Below, one piece after another: positions 44,393 to 53,058 of a stretch of 64,000 nt of DNA. Below the pieces are notes generated by a model, which was not told the DNA's origin, did no database searches, and saw nothing but the letters and a program-made list of their open reading frames with translations. Made by a program: the position numbers and the translations under genes. Numbering within the stretch: position 1 is the stretch's first letter; each line of letters opens with the position of its first letter. The DNA comes from Salipiger mangrovisoli (lineage in GTDB: Bacteria > Pseudomonadota > Alphaproteobacteria > Rhodobacterales > Rhodobacteraceae): NCBI RefSeq assembly GCF_015223355.1, contig NZ_JADFFK010000016.1, positions 62,001-126,000 on the forward strand, written 5' to 3'.

Positions 44393-45745
44393 ATGTCCTC
44401 CCAGACGCCTCCCCAGATGCCCGCCCAAACACCCCGCCTGACCCATCGCCGGGTCCTGCAGATCGCGCTGCCGATCCTTCTGTCCAACGCCACGGTGCCG
44501 ATCCTCGGAGCGGTGGACACCGCCGTGGTTGGCCAGATTCCCAGCCCCGAGCCGATTGCCGCGGTCGGCGTCGGTGCCGTGGTGCTCTCTGCGATCTACT
44601 GGATCTTCGGCTTCCTGCGCATGGGCACCACCGGCCTTACCGCGCAGGCGCTCGGCGAGCGGGACAACTGCGAGGTCTCGGCCCTGCTGGCGCGGGCGCT
44701 GCTGATCGGTCTTGCCGGCGGGGTCCTGCTGATCCTCCTGCAATCGCTGGTCTTCCAGGTCGCCTTTGCCGTCTCACCAGCCTCCGCCGAGGTTGAGCAC
44801 ATGGCGCAGAGCTACATGCAGATCCGCATCTGGTCGGCACCGGCGGCGGTGGCGATCTACGGCCTTACCGGCTGGCTGATCGCGCAGGAGCGCACCCGCG
44901 CGGTGCTGGTGCTGCAACTCGGCATGAACTTCGTGAACGTGGTGCTCGACCTCGCGCTGGTGCTCTGGGTCGGCATGGGGGTCGAGGGCGTGGCGCTGGC
45001 CACCTTCGTCGCCGAGTGGACGGGGCTCGGGCTCGGGATATGGCTTTGCCGCGACGGGTTCCTCGGCGCCGGCTGGCGCAACAGGGCCCGGGTCTTCGAC
45101 CCGGCGCGGCTGCGCCGCATGGCCGCGCTCAACGGTGACATCCTGATCCGGTCGCTGCTGCTGCAGGCCATCATCGTCTCTTTCATGCTTGTCGGCGGCC
45201 ATTTCGGCGACGTGACGCTCGCGGCGAACCAGGTGCTGATGCAGTTCATGATGATCACCGCCCACACGATGGACGGCTTCGCCTTCGCCGCCGAGGCGCT
45301 GGTGGGTCAGGCGGTGGGCGCACGCAACGTGGCGCATCTGCGGCGCAGCGCGCGGCTGTCGGGGCTCTGGTGTGCGCTGGCCGCGGCGCTGCTGGCGCTG
45401 TTCTTCCTGGTCGCGGGCCCGTCCCTCGTGCGGTCGATCGCGGCCGATCCCGACGTGCGCACGGCCGCAGGCGTCTTCCTGCCCTGGATGGTGATGTCAC
45501 CGCTGTTGCAGATCCTGCCCTTCATGCTGGATGGCATCTTCATCGGCGCGACGCGTTCGGCGGACATGCGCAACATGATGGCCGTGTCGGCGATGATCTA
45601 CGTCGCGGTGCTGCTGCTCGCGGTGCCCGCGATGGGCAACCACGGACTGTGGCTTGCCTTCCAGGTCTCCTTCCTGGCGCGAGGCGTCACCCTGGCGCTG
45701 CGCTACCCGGCGCTGGAGCGCTGGGTGGCCCGGGGCGGAACGTGA
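44393..45745 (+). CDS. MATE-family efflux transporter (DinF-like)
   Basis: 450 residues, about twelve membrane helices in two repeats. It begins RVLQIALPILLSNATVPI, has VVGQIPSPEPIAAVGVGAVV and LRMGTTGLTAQALGERD, all typical of the DinF branch of MATE exporters, which expel drugs using Na+ or H+. A GTG two codons upstream is an alternative start; neither has a strong ribosome site. Not obviously linked to its neighbours. Confidence 0.92.
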   Translation: MSSQTPPQMPAQTPRLTHRRVLQIALPILLSNATVPILGAVDTAVVGQIPSPEPIAAVGVGAVVLSAIYWIFGFLRMGTTGLTAQALGERDNCEVSALLARALLIGLAGGVLLILLQSLVFQVAFAVSPASAEVEHMAQSYMQIRIWSAPAAVAIYGLTGWLIAQERTRAVLVLQLGMNFVNVVLDLALVLWVGMGVEGVALATFVAEWTGLGLGIWLCRDGFLGAGWRNRARVFDPARLRRMAALNGDILIRSLLLQAIIVSFMLVGGHFGDVTLAANQVLMQFMMITAHTMDGFAFAAEALVGQAVGARNVAHLRRSARLSGLWCALAAALLALFFLVAGPSLVRSIAADPDVRTAAGVFLPWMVMSPLLQILPFMLDGIFIGATRSADMRNMMAVSAMIYVAVLLLAVPAMGNHGLWLAFQVSFLARGVTLALRYPALERWVARGGT

Positions 45746-46110
45746 CACCGGCGAGACGCGCAGCGCCGCGATAGCGGCGCGGGCCGACAGCGGAGCACGA
45801 GACGTCGCGTGACGTTCAGACGGCGAACCCGCGGGCCCCGCAGCGCGCTCGCGGCCGACGAGGGGATGCTCTCGGATTGGGGCTCCAGGACACATCCCCT
45901 TCCGCCATGTCCCCGAAAGCTCCTTTGCCCGGTTCGGCAGGACCCGTCCAGCGCGCGGCATCGACGTACCCGAATTGGCCTTGGATGACCGCGCCGCCGC
46001 ACGCTCGTGATCGGGGCTACGCAGGACACAGCGCGGGTCCACGGCTTCTTCTCTTTCCAAATACGCCCGTCCGACGCTCGCGCCGGGACCGCGGCTCCGG
46101 CAGGAGGAGG
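45746..46110. other. Intergenic region between MATE gene and glmM
   Basis: 365 bp between convergent genes. It holds a GCGCCGC-GATA-GCGGCGC hairpin at 45763-45780 without a T-run, and a minus-strand dispersed-element end at 46045-46068. I see no credible gene in it. Confidence 0.6.
46045..46068 (-). repeat. Dispersed intergenic element copy H (variant end)
   Basis: The minus strand reads GGGCGTATTTGGAAAGAGAA then GAAGCC, matching copies at 29265 and 35083. It lies just past the glmM stop. Confidence 0.55.
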
Positions 46111-47457
46111 TCAGCCTGCGGCGGCCTGCACTTCGGCAACGATGCCGTCGACCACCTGCGCCAGCAGCGCCTCGTCCTCGCATTCGGCCATGACCCGGAT
46201 CAGCGGCTCGGTGCCCGACTTGCGGATCAGCAGCCGACCGCGGCCCGAGAGCTGTGCCTCGGCCTCGGCGATGGCGCCCTGCACGCTCGCGGCGTCGAGC
46301 GGTGTCTGTCCGGCGCCGAAGCGCACGTTTTTCAGCAGTTGCGGCACCGGCTCGAAGTTGCGCGCGAGACGGCTGGCGGGCAAACCGGTGCGCACCATTT
46401 CGGCGAGGAACTGGAGACCGGCCATCAGACCGTCGCCGGTGGTGGCGTAATCGGTCATCACGATGTGGCCCGACTGCTCGCCGCCGAGGTTGAAGCCCTT
46501 GGCGCGCATCATCTCGACCACGTACCGGTCGCCGACCTTGGTGCGGGCGAGCGTGAGGCCGCGATCGCCGAGGTAGCGCTCGAGCCCGAGGTTCGACATC
46601 ACGGTGGCGACCAGCGTGCCCCCGTTGAGCCGGTCTTCCTCGGCCCAGCGGCCAGCCATCAGCGCCATGATCTGATCGCCGTCGGCGACGGTGCCGGTCT
46701 CGTCGATCAGGATCACCCGGTCGGCGTCGCCGTCGAGGCAGATGCCGACGTCAGCGCCATGCGCCACCACCGTCTCGGCGGCGGTCTGCGGCTTGGTCGA
46801 GCCGCATTGGTCGTTGATGTTGAGCCCGTTGGGGTGGGTGCCCACCGGGATCACCTCGGCGCCGAGCTCCCAGAGCACCTCGGGCGCGGCGCGGTAGGCG
46901 GCGCCATTGGCGCAGTCGATCACCACCTTCATGCCGTCGAGCCGCATGCCGTGCGGGAAGCTCGACTTCACCCGCTCCTGGTAGCGGAAACGGCCATCGT
47001 CGATGCGCTTGGCGCGGCCGATGTTGCCGGCCTGCGCCGGCTCGACGCCCGCCTCGACCAGCGCCTCGATCTCGGCTTCTGCCTCGTCCGAGAGCTTGAA
47101 GCCATCGGGGCCGAAGAACTTGATGCCGTTGTCATGCGCGGGGTTGTGCGAGGCGGAGATCATGATGCCGACGTCGGCGCGCATCGAGGGGGTCAGCAGC
47201 CCGACGGCGGGGGTCGGCACCGGGCCGAGGAGCAGCACGTTCATGCCCGTCGAGGTGAGGCCCGCGGTCAGCGCGGTCTCGAACATGTAGCCCGAGAGCC
47301 GCGTGTCCTTGCCGATCACCACCCGGTGCGTGCCTCCCGCCTCGCGGCGGAAATAGCGCCCGGCGGCGGCGCCGATGGCCAGCGCCATCTCGGCGGTCAT
47401 CGGGTGCATGTTGGCGGTGCCGCGCACCCCGTCGGTGCCGAACAGCTTGCGGGTCAT
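46111..47457 (-). CDS. glmM: Phosphoglucosamine mutase
   Basis: 448 residues. It converts glucosamine-6-phosphate to glucosamine-1-phosphate for peptidoglycan and LPS precursors. Starts [14 protein letters not shown]; phosphoserine loop [13 protein letters not shown] (Ser103), metal loop [13 protein letters not shown], and substrate loop GGEQSGHIV. Its ATG overlaps the folP stop (ATGA), a common folP-glmM arrangement. Confidence 0.97.
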   Translation of the reverse strand: MTRKLFGTDGVRGTANMHPMTAEMALAIGAAAGRYFRREAGGTHRVVIGKDTRLSGYMFETALTAGLTSTGMNVLLLGPVPTPAVGLLTPSMRADVGIMISASHNPAHDNGIKFFGPDGFKLSDEAEAEIEALVEAGVEPAQAGNIGRAKRIDDGRFRYQERVKSSFPHGMRLDGMKVVIDCANGAAYRAAPEVLWELGAEVIPVGTHPNGLNINDQCGSTKPQTAAETVVAHGADVGICLDGDADRVILIDETGTVADGDQIMALMAGRWAEEDRLNGGTLVATVMSNLGLERYLGDRGLTLARTKVGDRYVVEMMRAKGFNLGGEQSGHIVMTDYATTGDGLMAGLQFLAEMVRTGLPASRLARNFEPVPQLLKNVRFGAGQTPLDAASVQGAIAEAEAQLSGRGRLLIRKSGTEPLIRVMAECEDEALLAQVVDGIVAEVQAAAG

Positions 47458-48458
47458 TCCTGGCCTCCTTCTTCGACGGCCTGCCAGAGCGTCAGGGCCT
47501 GGCGCGTCTCGCGTACGTCGTGAACGCGGATGATCTGGACTCCCTGTGCGACGCCTGCAAGGGCGACGGCGATGGAGCCGGGGAAACGTCTGGCGGCCTC
47601 GGTCTCGCCCGAGAGCTTGCCGATGAAGCCCTTTCGCGACACGCCGAGCAGGATCGCGCAGCCAAGGCCGTGGAACAGCGACAGCCCGTGCAGCAGCGCG
47701 AGGTTCTGCTCCAGCGTCTTGGCAAAGCCGATGCCGGGGTCGACGAGGATCTTCTCGCGCGGCAGGCCGGCGTGTTCCAGCGCGTGGATTTGCGTCTCGA
47801 GGAAGTCGTAGACGTCGAGCAGAACGTCCGCGTAATCGGTCTCGGCGCTCATCGTCTCGGGGGTGCCGCGCATGTGCATGACGCAGACGGGCAGGCGGGA
47901 CGAGGCGCAGAATTCGGTCATCTCGGGGTCGAAGACCAGTCCCGAGACATCGTTGATCAACGTGGCACCGGCCGCGGCGGCGGCGCGGGCGACCGCGGCC
48001 TTGCGGGTGTCGACCGAGATCGGGACACCTTTCAGCGCTTCGGTGACCGGCACGACGCGGGCGATCTCTTCTCTGGCCGGCACCTCGGGCGCGCCGGGGC
48101 GAGTGCTCTCGCCGCCGATGTCGAGGATGTCAGCGCCATCAGCGAGCATCTGGCGCGCGCGGGCGACGGAGTCCGCCACCGAGGCGTCGCTGCCGCCATC
48201 GGAGAAGCTGTCGGGTGTGACGTTGAGGATGCCCATGATGCGGCTGCCGTCCATGGGCAGTCCCGCGACGGGCTCACGCGCGGCGGTGAGCCGGGCCAGA
48301 ACGTCCTGAGGGACCTCCGCGGCCACCACCACCTTCACCGCCTCGCCGCGGGCATGTCGGGCGCAATGGGTGAACCAGCGCGGCCCCCCGGCAAGCGGCA
48401 GGGCACCTTCGGGGCGGGTGTGTCCGGTCTGGACGAGGGGGCGGTATCGCGCGGTCAT
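47454..48458 (-). CDS. folP: Dihydropteroate synthase
   Basis: 334 residues. It joins p-aminobenzoate to the pterin pyrophosphate in folate synthesis, and is the sulfonamide target. Motifs are [15 protein letters not shown] near residue 77, [11 protein letters not shown], and [11 protein letters not shown]. The first about 75 residues form an N-terminal extension ([15 protein letters not shown]...) longer than in E. coli. ATG at 48458 is the first credible start; a nine-codon longer frame exists. Confidence 0.95.
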   Translation of the reverse strand: MTARYRPLVQTGHTRPEGALPLAGGPRWFTHCARHARGEAVKVVVAAEVPQDVLARLTAAREPVAGLPMDGSRIMGILNVTPDSFSDGGSDASVADSVARARQMLADGADILDIGGESTRPGAPEVPAREEIARVVPVTEALKGVPISVDTRKAAVARAAAAAGATLINDVSGLVFDPEMTEFCASSRLPVCVMHMRGTPETMSAETDYADVLLDVYDFLETQIHALEHAGLPREKILVDPGIGFAKTLEQNLALLHGLSLFHGLGCAILLGVSRKGFIGKLSGETEAARRFPGSIAVALAGVAQGVQIIRVHDVRETRQALTLWQAVEEGGQE

Positions 48459-48510
48459 TAGCCGTCTCTGCCCGATGACGGCCATCTTGGCAAGCCGGGG
48501 GGGAGGGTGC

Positions 48511-49440
48511 TCAGAGCGTGGTATGTCCGACTGTTACAGCCCGCGCCGGAACCGTCACGCCGGCGGGCGGCTCTTCGCCGATCAGCACCAGTTCGCAGGC
48601 CTCCATCAGCCCGGCGAACCAGCCCGCCAACTCGGCGGGATCCTCCGGGTGAGCGGCCTGTCCGGCGGGTGTGTCGAGCACGATCTTCGACGGAGCCCAG
48701 ATGCAGCTCTGGCCGTTCTTCATCGCCCAGTCGAGCTCGGTGCGGGTCGCGACCACCTTGGCGCGGGGATCGCGGGCGGCCAGCATCCAGGCATTCTGCT
48801 CGATCGCCAGCAGGTCGATGCGGCGCTGCGCCAGCGGATGGCGCGCCTGCGGCCGGCTGCCCTCGGGCAGGCCGACGCAAAGGATCACCGGGGCACCCAT
48901 GGCCTCGGCCTGGTCGAGCCAGCCCTTCAGGGCCGCATCGGCAATGGCGGCGTTCGAGAAGTAGAGTACCCGCGGGTGCGGACGGGTGCGCGCATCGTCC
49001 TGTGCCGCGCCCACCGGCTCGCCGTCGCGGGCGCGCACGATTTCGACCCCCAGCGCGCCGGGGCCGCGGTCGAGCTTCTCGATCCGCACGAAGACCCGCA
49101 GGGCCTGAGGTTCGAGCAGGATACGCTCGGCGATGCGCTCGGCCAGCGTCTCGAGCAGGTTCAGCCGCTCGGCAGCAAGCTCGGCGGCGATGGCCTCGGT
49201 GACCTTGTCGTAGGAAAGAATGAGATCGACGTCATCCTCCAGCGCGCCCTTGCCCGGCGCCACTTCGACCACGACGTTGAACCGCACCCGTTGGCGATGG
49301 CCGCGCTCGGCCTGGAAAGCGCCGATCTCGACGTCGACGACATGATCACGCAGCGAGATGCGGTCACGGGGGATATCCCCGGCGGTGGCGATGGCGCGTT
49401 CGTCGGGATGGGCGAAGGCGAGGCGGATTTCGTCGGCCAT
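48511..49440 (-). CDS. folB: Dihydroneopterin aldolase with extra C-terminal domain
   Basis: 309 residues, more than twice the usual FolB length of about 120. Residues about 20-130 are the FolB domain (DVEIGAFQAERGHRQRVRFN; LLETLAERIAERIL; RIEKLDRGPGALGVEI). Residues about 140-309 form a separate domain I do not recognise, with RVLYFSNAAIADAALKGWL, ILCVGLPEG and MKNGQSCIWAPSKIV. It lies 52 bp upstream of folP, so it probably belongs to the folate operon. No folK is seen between folB and folP. Confidence 0.88.
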   Translation of the reverse strand: MADEIRLAFAHPDERAIATAGDIPRDRISLRDHVVDVEIGAFQAERGHRQRVRFNVVVEVAPGKGALEDDVDLILSYDKVTEAIAAELAAERLNLLETLAERIAERILLEPQALRVFVRIEKLDRGPGALGVEIVRARDGEPVGAAQDDARTRPHPRVLYFSNAAIADAALKGWLDQAEAMGAPVILCVGLPEGSRPQARHPLAQRRIDLLAIEQNAWMLAARDPRAKVVATRTELDWAMKNGQSCIWAPSKIVLDTPAGQAAHPEDPAELAGWFAGLMEACELVLIGEEPPAGVTVPARAVTVGHTTL

Positions 49441-49536
49441 GACAGTGGCTCCGGATGCGGACGTTGCGGCCTCTCTAGCAGCGGCTTTCCGCAGGGGCGA
49501 CCCCGACAGCGGCGTCGTGGAGTTGAAAAGCGGCGC

Positions 49537-50181
49537 TCAGTTGCTGGTGCTGATGCGGTAGCTTCCGGCACCGCGATAGAAGAAGTGCGCCCCGATCGTT
49601 GCGGTCTTGGTGAACTTGCGCGCCCAGCTCGGGCGGACGCCGCGGGTGTGGTAGTAGGTCGCGCCCTGGGTCAGCGCGCGTGGCGCGCCCGTGATCACCG
49701 CCTTGGCGACCTTGGCAACGCGCTCCCACGCCGCCTTCTCGCTCACATGCTCGGGGCGGCCGTCGCAGGTGTAGGAAAACTGGCAGGCGTGAAGACGTCC
49801 GGTGCCCTGGTTGATCACGCCGCAGACCGAGTCCGGGAAACGCGGGCTGTCGACGCGGTTCATGATGACCTCGGCGACCGCGAACTGCCCCTGGAGGCTC
49901 TCGCCGCGCGCCTCGAAGTAGAGCGCTTCTGCCAGGCACTGGAACTGCGCGCCGCCGGTGGCCCTGGGCTGGGCGGCGAGCCAGGCGCGGTCGTAGTGAG
50001 GGGCCCTCGCGCTGCCAGCAGACACGGGGGTGATCATGCTGCGCAGATGCGAAGAATTTGCGGAACGCAGGGCGCTCTGCTCGAGTTTGACGAGGTGACG
50101 GATGCTGTCATGCTGGATGTCAGCGCGGACGGGAAACGCCGCAAATACAGCGGCGGCGACGATCGCGGTGGCACGAAACAT
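49537..50181 (-). CDS. SleB-type cell wall hydrolase, secreted
   Basis: 214 residues. Signal peptide MFRATAIVAAAVFAAFPVRA. The hydrolase_2/SleB domain (about 80-205) has CLAEALYFEARGE with the catalytic-type Glu, FAVAEVIMNRVDS, CQFSYTCDG and GATYYHTRGVRPSW. Relatives cleave peptidoglycan. It stands alone between folB and the PPDK-like gene; spore-related roles do not apply in this group. Confidence 0.9.
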   Translation of the reverse strand: MFRATAIVAAAVFAAFPVRADIQHDSIRHLVKLEQSALRSANSSHLRSMITPVSAGSARAPHYDRAWLAAQPRATGGAQFQCLAEALYFEARGESLQGQFAVAEVIMNRVDSPRFPDSVCGVINQGTGRLHACQFSYTCDGRPEHVSEKAAWERVAKVAKAVITGAPRALTQGATYYHTRGVRPSWARKFTKTATIGAHFFYRGAGSYRISTSN

Positions 50182-50310
50182 TAAGGGCTCTCACGGCTCG
50201 GGGGGGCACCCCTACGGATGCCGAAATCGGAGGCGATTTACAAAAATGTCGCCAATTCGTCTACCCGCGTAAGAAGACGCAAAAGGACAGTCGCCTTCCC
50301 CATTGGGGAA

Positions 50311-50337
50311 AACGCCGAATTTTAGGCGAAATTCGGC
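50311..50337 (-). terminator. Terminator after the PPDK-like gene
   Basis: GCCGAATTT (50314-50322) pairs with AAATTCGGC (50329-50337), followed on the minus strand by GTTTT. A second small palindrome (TTCCCC-ATT-GGGGAA) lies beyond it. The hairpin starts six bases past the stop. Confidence 0.82.
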
Positions 50338-50342
50338 CTCTT

Positions 50343-52907
50343 TTACCCGATTTTCTCTTTCAGCGCGAGTTGCGCAGCGGCAAGTCGCGCGATCGGAACG
50401 CGGAACGGAGAGCAGCTCACGTAGTCGATTCCGGCCTCTCGGCAGAATGCAATCGAATCAGGGTCGCCACCATGCTCGCCGCAGATCGAGAGCATGATTC
50501 CGCGGTTGCCGTGTCTTCCGCGCGCCACTCCGATCTTGATAAGCTCGCCGACCCCCTCGGGGTCGAGGCGGTGGAACGGGTCCTCGGGAAAGACACCCTG
50601 CTGCACGTAGTGCGACATGAAGCGCCCTGCGTCGTCGCGCGAGAGCCCATAGGTCATCTGGGTGAGGTCGTTGGTGCCGAAGGACATGAAATGCGCGTGC
50701 TGGGCGATCTCGTCGGCGCGGAGGCAGGCGCGGGGGGTCTCTACCATGACGCCGAGCGAATAGTCGAAGGCGCGGCCGCGTTCGTTGCGCACCGCGGCAG
50801 CCACGGCGTCGATGCGGGTCTTCACCAGCTCGACCTCCTTCATCGCCGAGACGAGCGGCAGCATGATCTCGGGCTCGACCGGGGCACCGTCCTTCGAGGC
50901 ATCCAGAGTCGCCTCGAAAATGGCGCGGGCCTGCATGTCGTAGATCTCGGGCACCGCGATGCCGAGACGAACGCCGCGCATCCCGAGCATCGGGTTGTAT
51001 TCGCCCATGGATTCCACCCGGCGGGTCACGTCGCTGACCGGTAGATCCAGCGCTTCGGCGAGATCGCGCAGCCCGGCGCGATCGGTCGGCAGGAACTCGT
51101 GCAGCGGCGGATCGAACAGGCGAATACAGACTGGCATCCCCTCCATGATCCGGAAAAGTTCCGTGAAGTCAGCGCGTTGCATCGGAAGCAGGCGAGCGAG
51201 CGCGGCTTTGCGATCTTCAGGGCTGTCGGCGAAGATCATCTCGCGCATGGGCGTGATGCGGTCGGCCTCGAAGAACATGTGCTCGGTCCGGCACAGGCCG
51301 ATCCCCTGCGCTGCAAAGTTGCGCGCGGTGGCCGCGTCGGCGGGGGTGTCGGCATTGGCGCGGATGCCGATGTCGCGCGCCTCATCGGCCCAGGACATGA
51401 AGGTGCGGAAGGCATCGTCGAGCGCCGCCTCGACCATCTCGGGGGCGCCGGCGAGGATTTGGCCGGATGTGCCATCGACAGTGATCGTGTCTCCCTCCCG
51501 GAAGCGCCGACCATCCTGAGAAATCAAGACCTTATCATTCAGCCGGAAGCCCATGTTCGCGGCCCCCACGACCGAGGGCAGGCCCAGCCCACGGCCGATC
51601 ACCGCGGCGTGGCTGGTCATCCCGCCGCGCTCGGTGAGCACCGCGGCGGCGACATGCATGCCGCGCACGTCCTCGGGCGAGGTCTCGCGGCGCACAAGGA
51701 TGCAGGGCTCGCCGCGCGCGGCGGAGGCCTGCGCCTCGGCGGCGCTGAAGACGATCTTGCCGGTTGCGGCCCCGGGGGAGGCGGCGACGCCACGGCCGAT
51801 CACGTCGCGCTCGGCGTCGGGTGAAATCTGACGGTGCAGCAGCTCGGACAGCCCGCGCGGCTCGACGCGCAGCAACGCTTCTTCGGGGGTGATGATGCCG
51901 TCCTCGGCGAGCCGCACGGCGATGCGCAGCGCGGCGCGGGGCGAGCGCTTCACCCGCACGCCGTCGAGAATGTGCACGCGGCCGCTCTCGATGGTAAACT
52001 CGATCTGCATCTCTGCGCGCAGTCTCTCGCGCATCAGCCGCGCGTGGGCCTTGAGTTGCTCGAAGGCCTCGGGTGCCAGCTCCTCCAGCGAGGGACCGCG
52101 CGGGTCGCGCTCCAGAAAGAGCGCGGCGCTTTCGTGGTGAAGCGCATCGCGGCCCTGGCTCTGGTGCAGGTAGCGTCCGGTGATCTGGGGCAGGCCGGTG
52201 TCGGAGTTGACCAGTTGCAGCACGCCCGAGCCGCATTCGCCCTGGCCCAGCCCCAGCGCCATTTCCTGCACGATGAGACCGAGCCCGGCATCGACGGGGG
52301 CACCCTTGGCCTGGCGCAGAAGGCGGGCGGTGGTTCCCTCCCAGGCGCGGGCCATGGTGCGCAGCACCGCGGTGAGCTGAACGGCGGGATCTTGCGGGAA
52401 TGGCTCCTCGGCCTCTTCCTCGTAGGCGCGCAGCGCGTCGGACAGGCCTTGCTGGCCGGTGGTGTCAATTTCCTCGAAGACGTCGGGATCCAGCCGCGCC
52501 ACGTGGATCGCGTAGCCGGTCACGAAGCGCATGTAGAGCGCCGAAGCGGCCTCGGCCCCGATCCGGTCGGAATATTCGACGAAGGTGGCATCGTTCATGC
52601 CGATGTTCAGCACCGACCCCGGCCCGCCCCAGTCGGGGTCTTCGGACGAGGGGCGCACGCAGAGCAGCGTGCCGGGCGCGAACTGGCCGAGGATCAGCGC
52701 CGGCGGCGGCACCTCGCCCTGCGCGATGCGGTGGACGGTGTCGAAACTCAGCGCAACCGTGCGCGGCACCGGCAGGTCCAGCCGGACCAGCCGTTGCAGG
52801 CATTTCGCACGGCCCCCATGGCTCGGCGTCGTGATCGGCGCCGAGGGGGTGATGAGCGTGACATGCGGATCATCGGCCTGCATGTCGTTCCGGTAGGTAT
52901 CGGGCAT
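50343..52907 (-). CDS. Pyruvate phosphate dikinase-like protein
   Basis: 854 residues. The family interconverts pyruvate and phosphoenolpyruvate. The phosphohistidine domain (GGMTSHAAVIGRGLGLPSVV) and the PEP-binding barrel (GTNDLTQMTYGLSRDD; CGEHGGDPDSIAFC; SCSPFRVPIARLAAAQ with the catalytic Cys) are intact. The N-terminal nucleotide domain is divergent: where PPDK normally has GGKGANL this has GGRAKCLQRL. ATG at 52907 is the first start after upstream non-family residues. Neighbours glyS and sleB give no pathway hint. Confidence 0.9.
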   Translation of the reverse strand: MPDTYRNDMQADDPHVTLITPSAPITTPSHGGRAKCLQRLVRLDLPVPRTVALSFDTVHRIAQGEVPPPALILGQFAPGTLLCVRPSSEDPDWGGPGSVLNIGMNDATFVEYSDRIGAEAASALYMRFVTGYAIHVARLDPDVFEEIDTTGQQGLSDALRAYEEEAEEPFPQDPAVQLTAVLRTMARAWEGTTARLLRQAKGAPVDAGLGLIVQEMALGLGQGECGSGVLQLVNSDTGLPQITGRYLHQSQGRDALHHESAALFLERDPRGPSLEELAPEAFEQLKAHARLMRERLRAEMQIEFTIESGRVHILDGVRVKRSPRAALRIAVRLAEDGIITPEEALLRVEPRGLSELLHRQISPDAERDVIGRGVAASPGAATGKIVFSAAEAQASAARGEPCILVRRETSPEDVRGMHVAAAVLTERGGMTSHAAVIGRGLGLPSVVGAANMGFRLNDKVLISQDGRRFREGDTITVDGTSGQILAGAPEMVEAALDDAFRTFMSWADEARDIGIRANADTPADAATARNFAAQGIGLCRTEHMFFEADRITPMREMIFADSPEDRKAALARLLPMQRADFTELFRIMEGMPVCIRLFDPPLHEFLPTDRAGLRDLAEALDLPVSDVTRRVESMGEYNPMLGMRGVRLGIAVPEIYDMQARAIFEATLDASKDGAPVEPEIMLPLVSAMKEVELVKTRIDAVAAAVRNERGRAFDYSLGVMVETPRACLRADEIAQHAHFMSFGTNDLTQMTYGLSRDDAGRFMSHYVQQGVFPEDPFHRLDPEGVGELIKIGVARGRHGNRGIMLSICGEHGGDPDSIAFCREAGIDYVSCSPFRVPIARLAAAQLALKEKIG

Positions 52908-53022
52908 GGCGGGCCCCTGTTTCTCCGCGGTGCAGCATATCCTGAAATGGATGTATCGCACGAGCACCTTTTATCGGACCCGGTGCCGAGACGGGGCATT
53001 ACGAGGCGGCACCGGTACCGGA

Positions 53023-53049
53023 GTGATCACCCCGGTCGATGGACCGGGG
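53023..53049. promoter_or_regulatory. GTGATCAC and hairpin upstream of the PPDK-like gene
   Basis: A single GTGATCAC lies at 53023-53030, abutting a hairpin CCCCGGTC-GATG-GACCGGGG (53030-53049). It lies just past glyS and 116 bp before the PPDK-like start. The site could be a third target of the TCA regulator or a chance match; the hairpin may end glyS transcription but has no T-run. Confidence 0.4.
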
Positions 53050-53058
53050 CGGAAGTCG

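Noticed and set aside
45880-46110. Coding sequence in the MATE-glmM gap.
   Set aside because: No frame has a ribosome site or coherent composition; it holds a hairpin and a dispersed element end.
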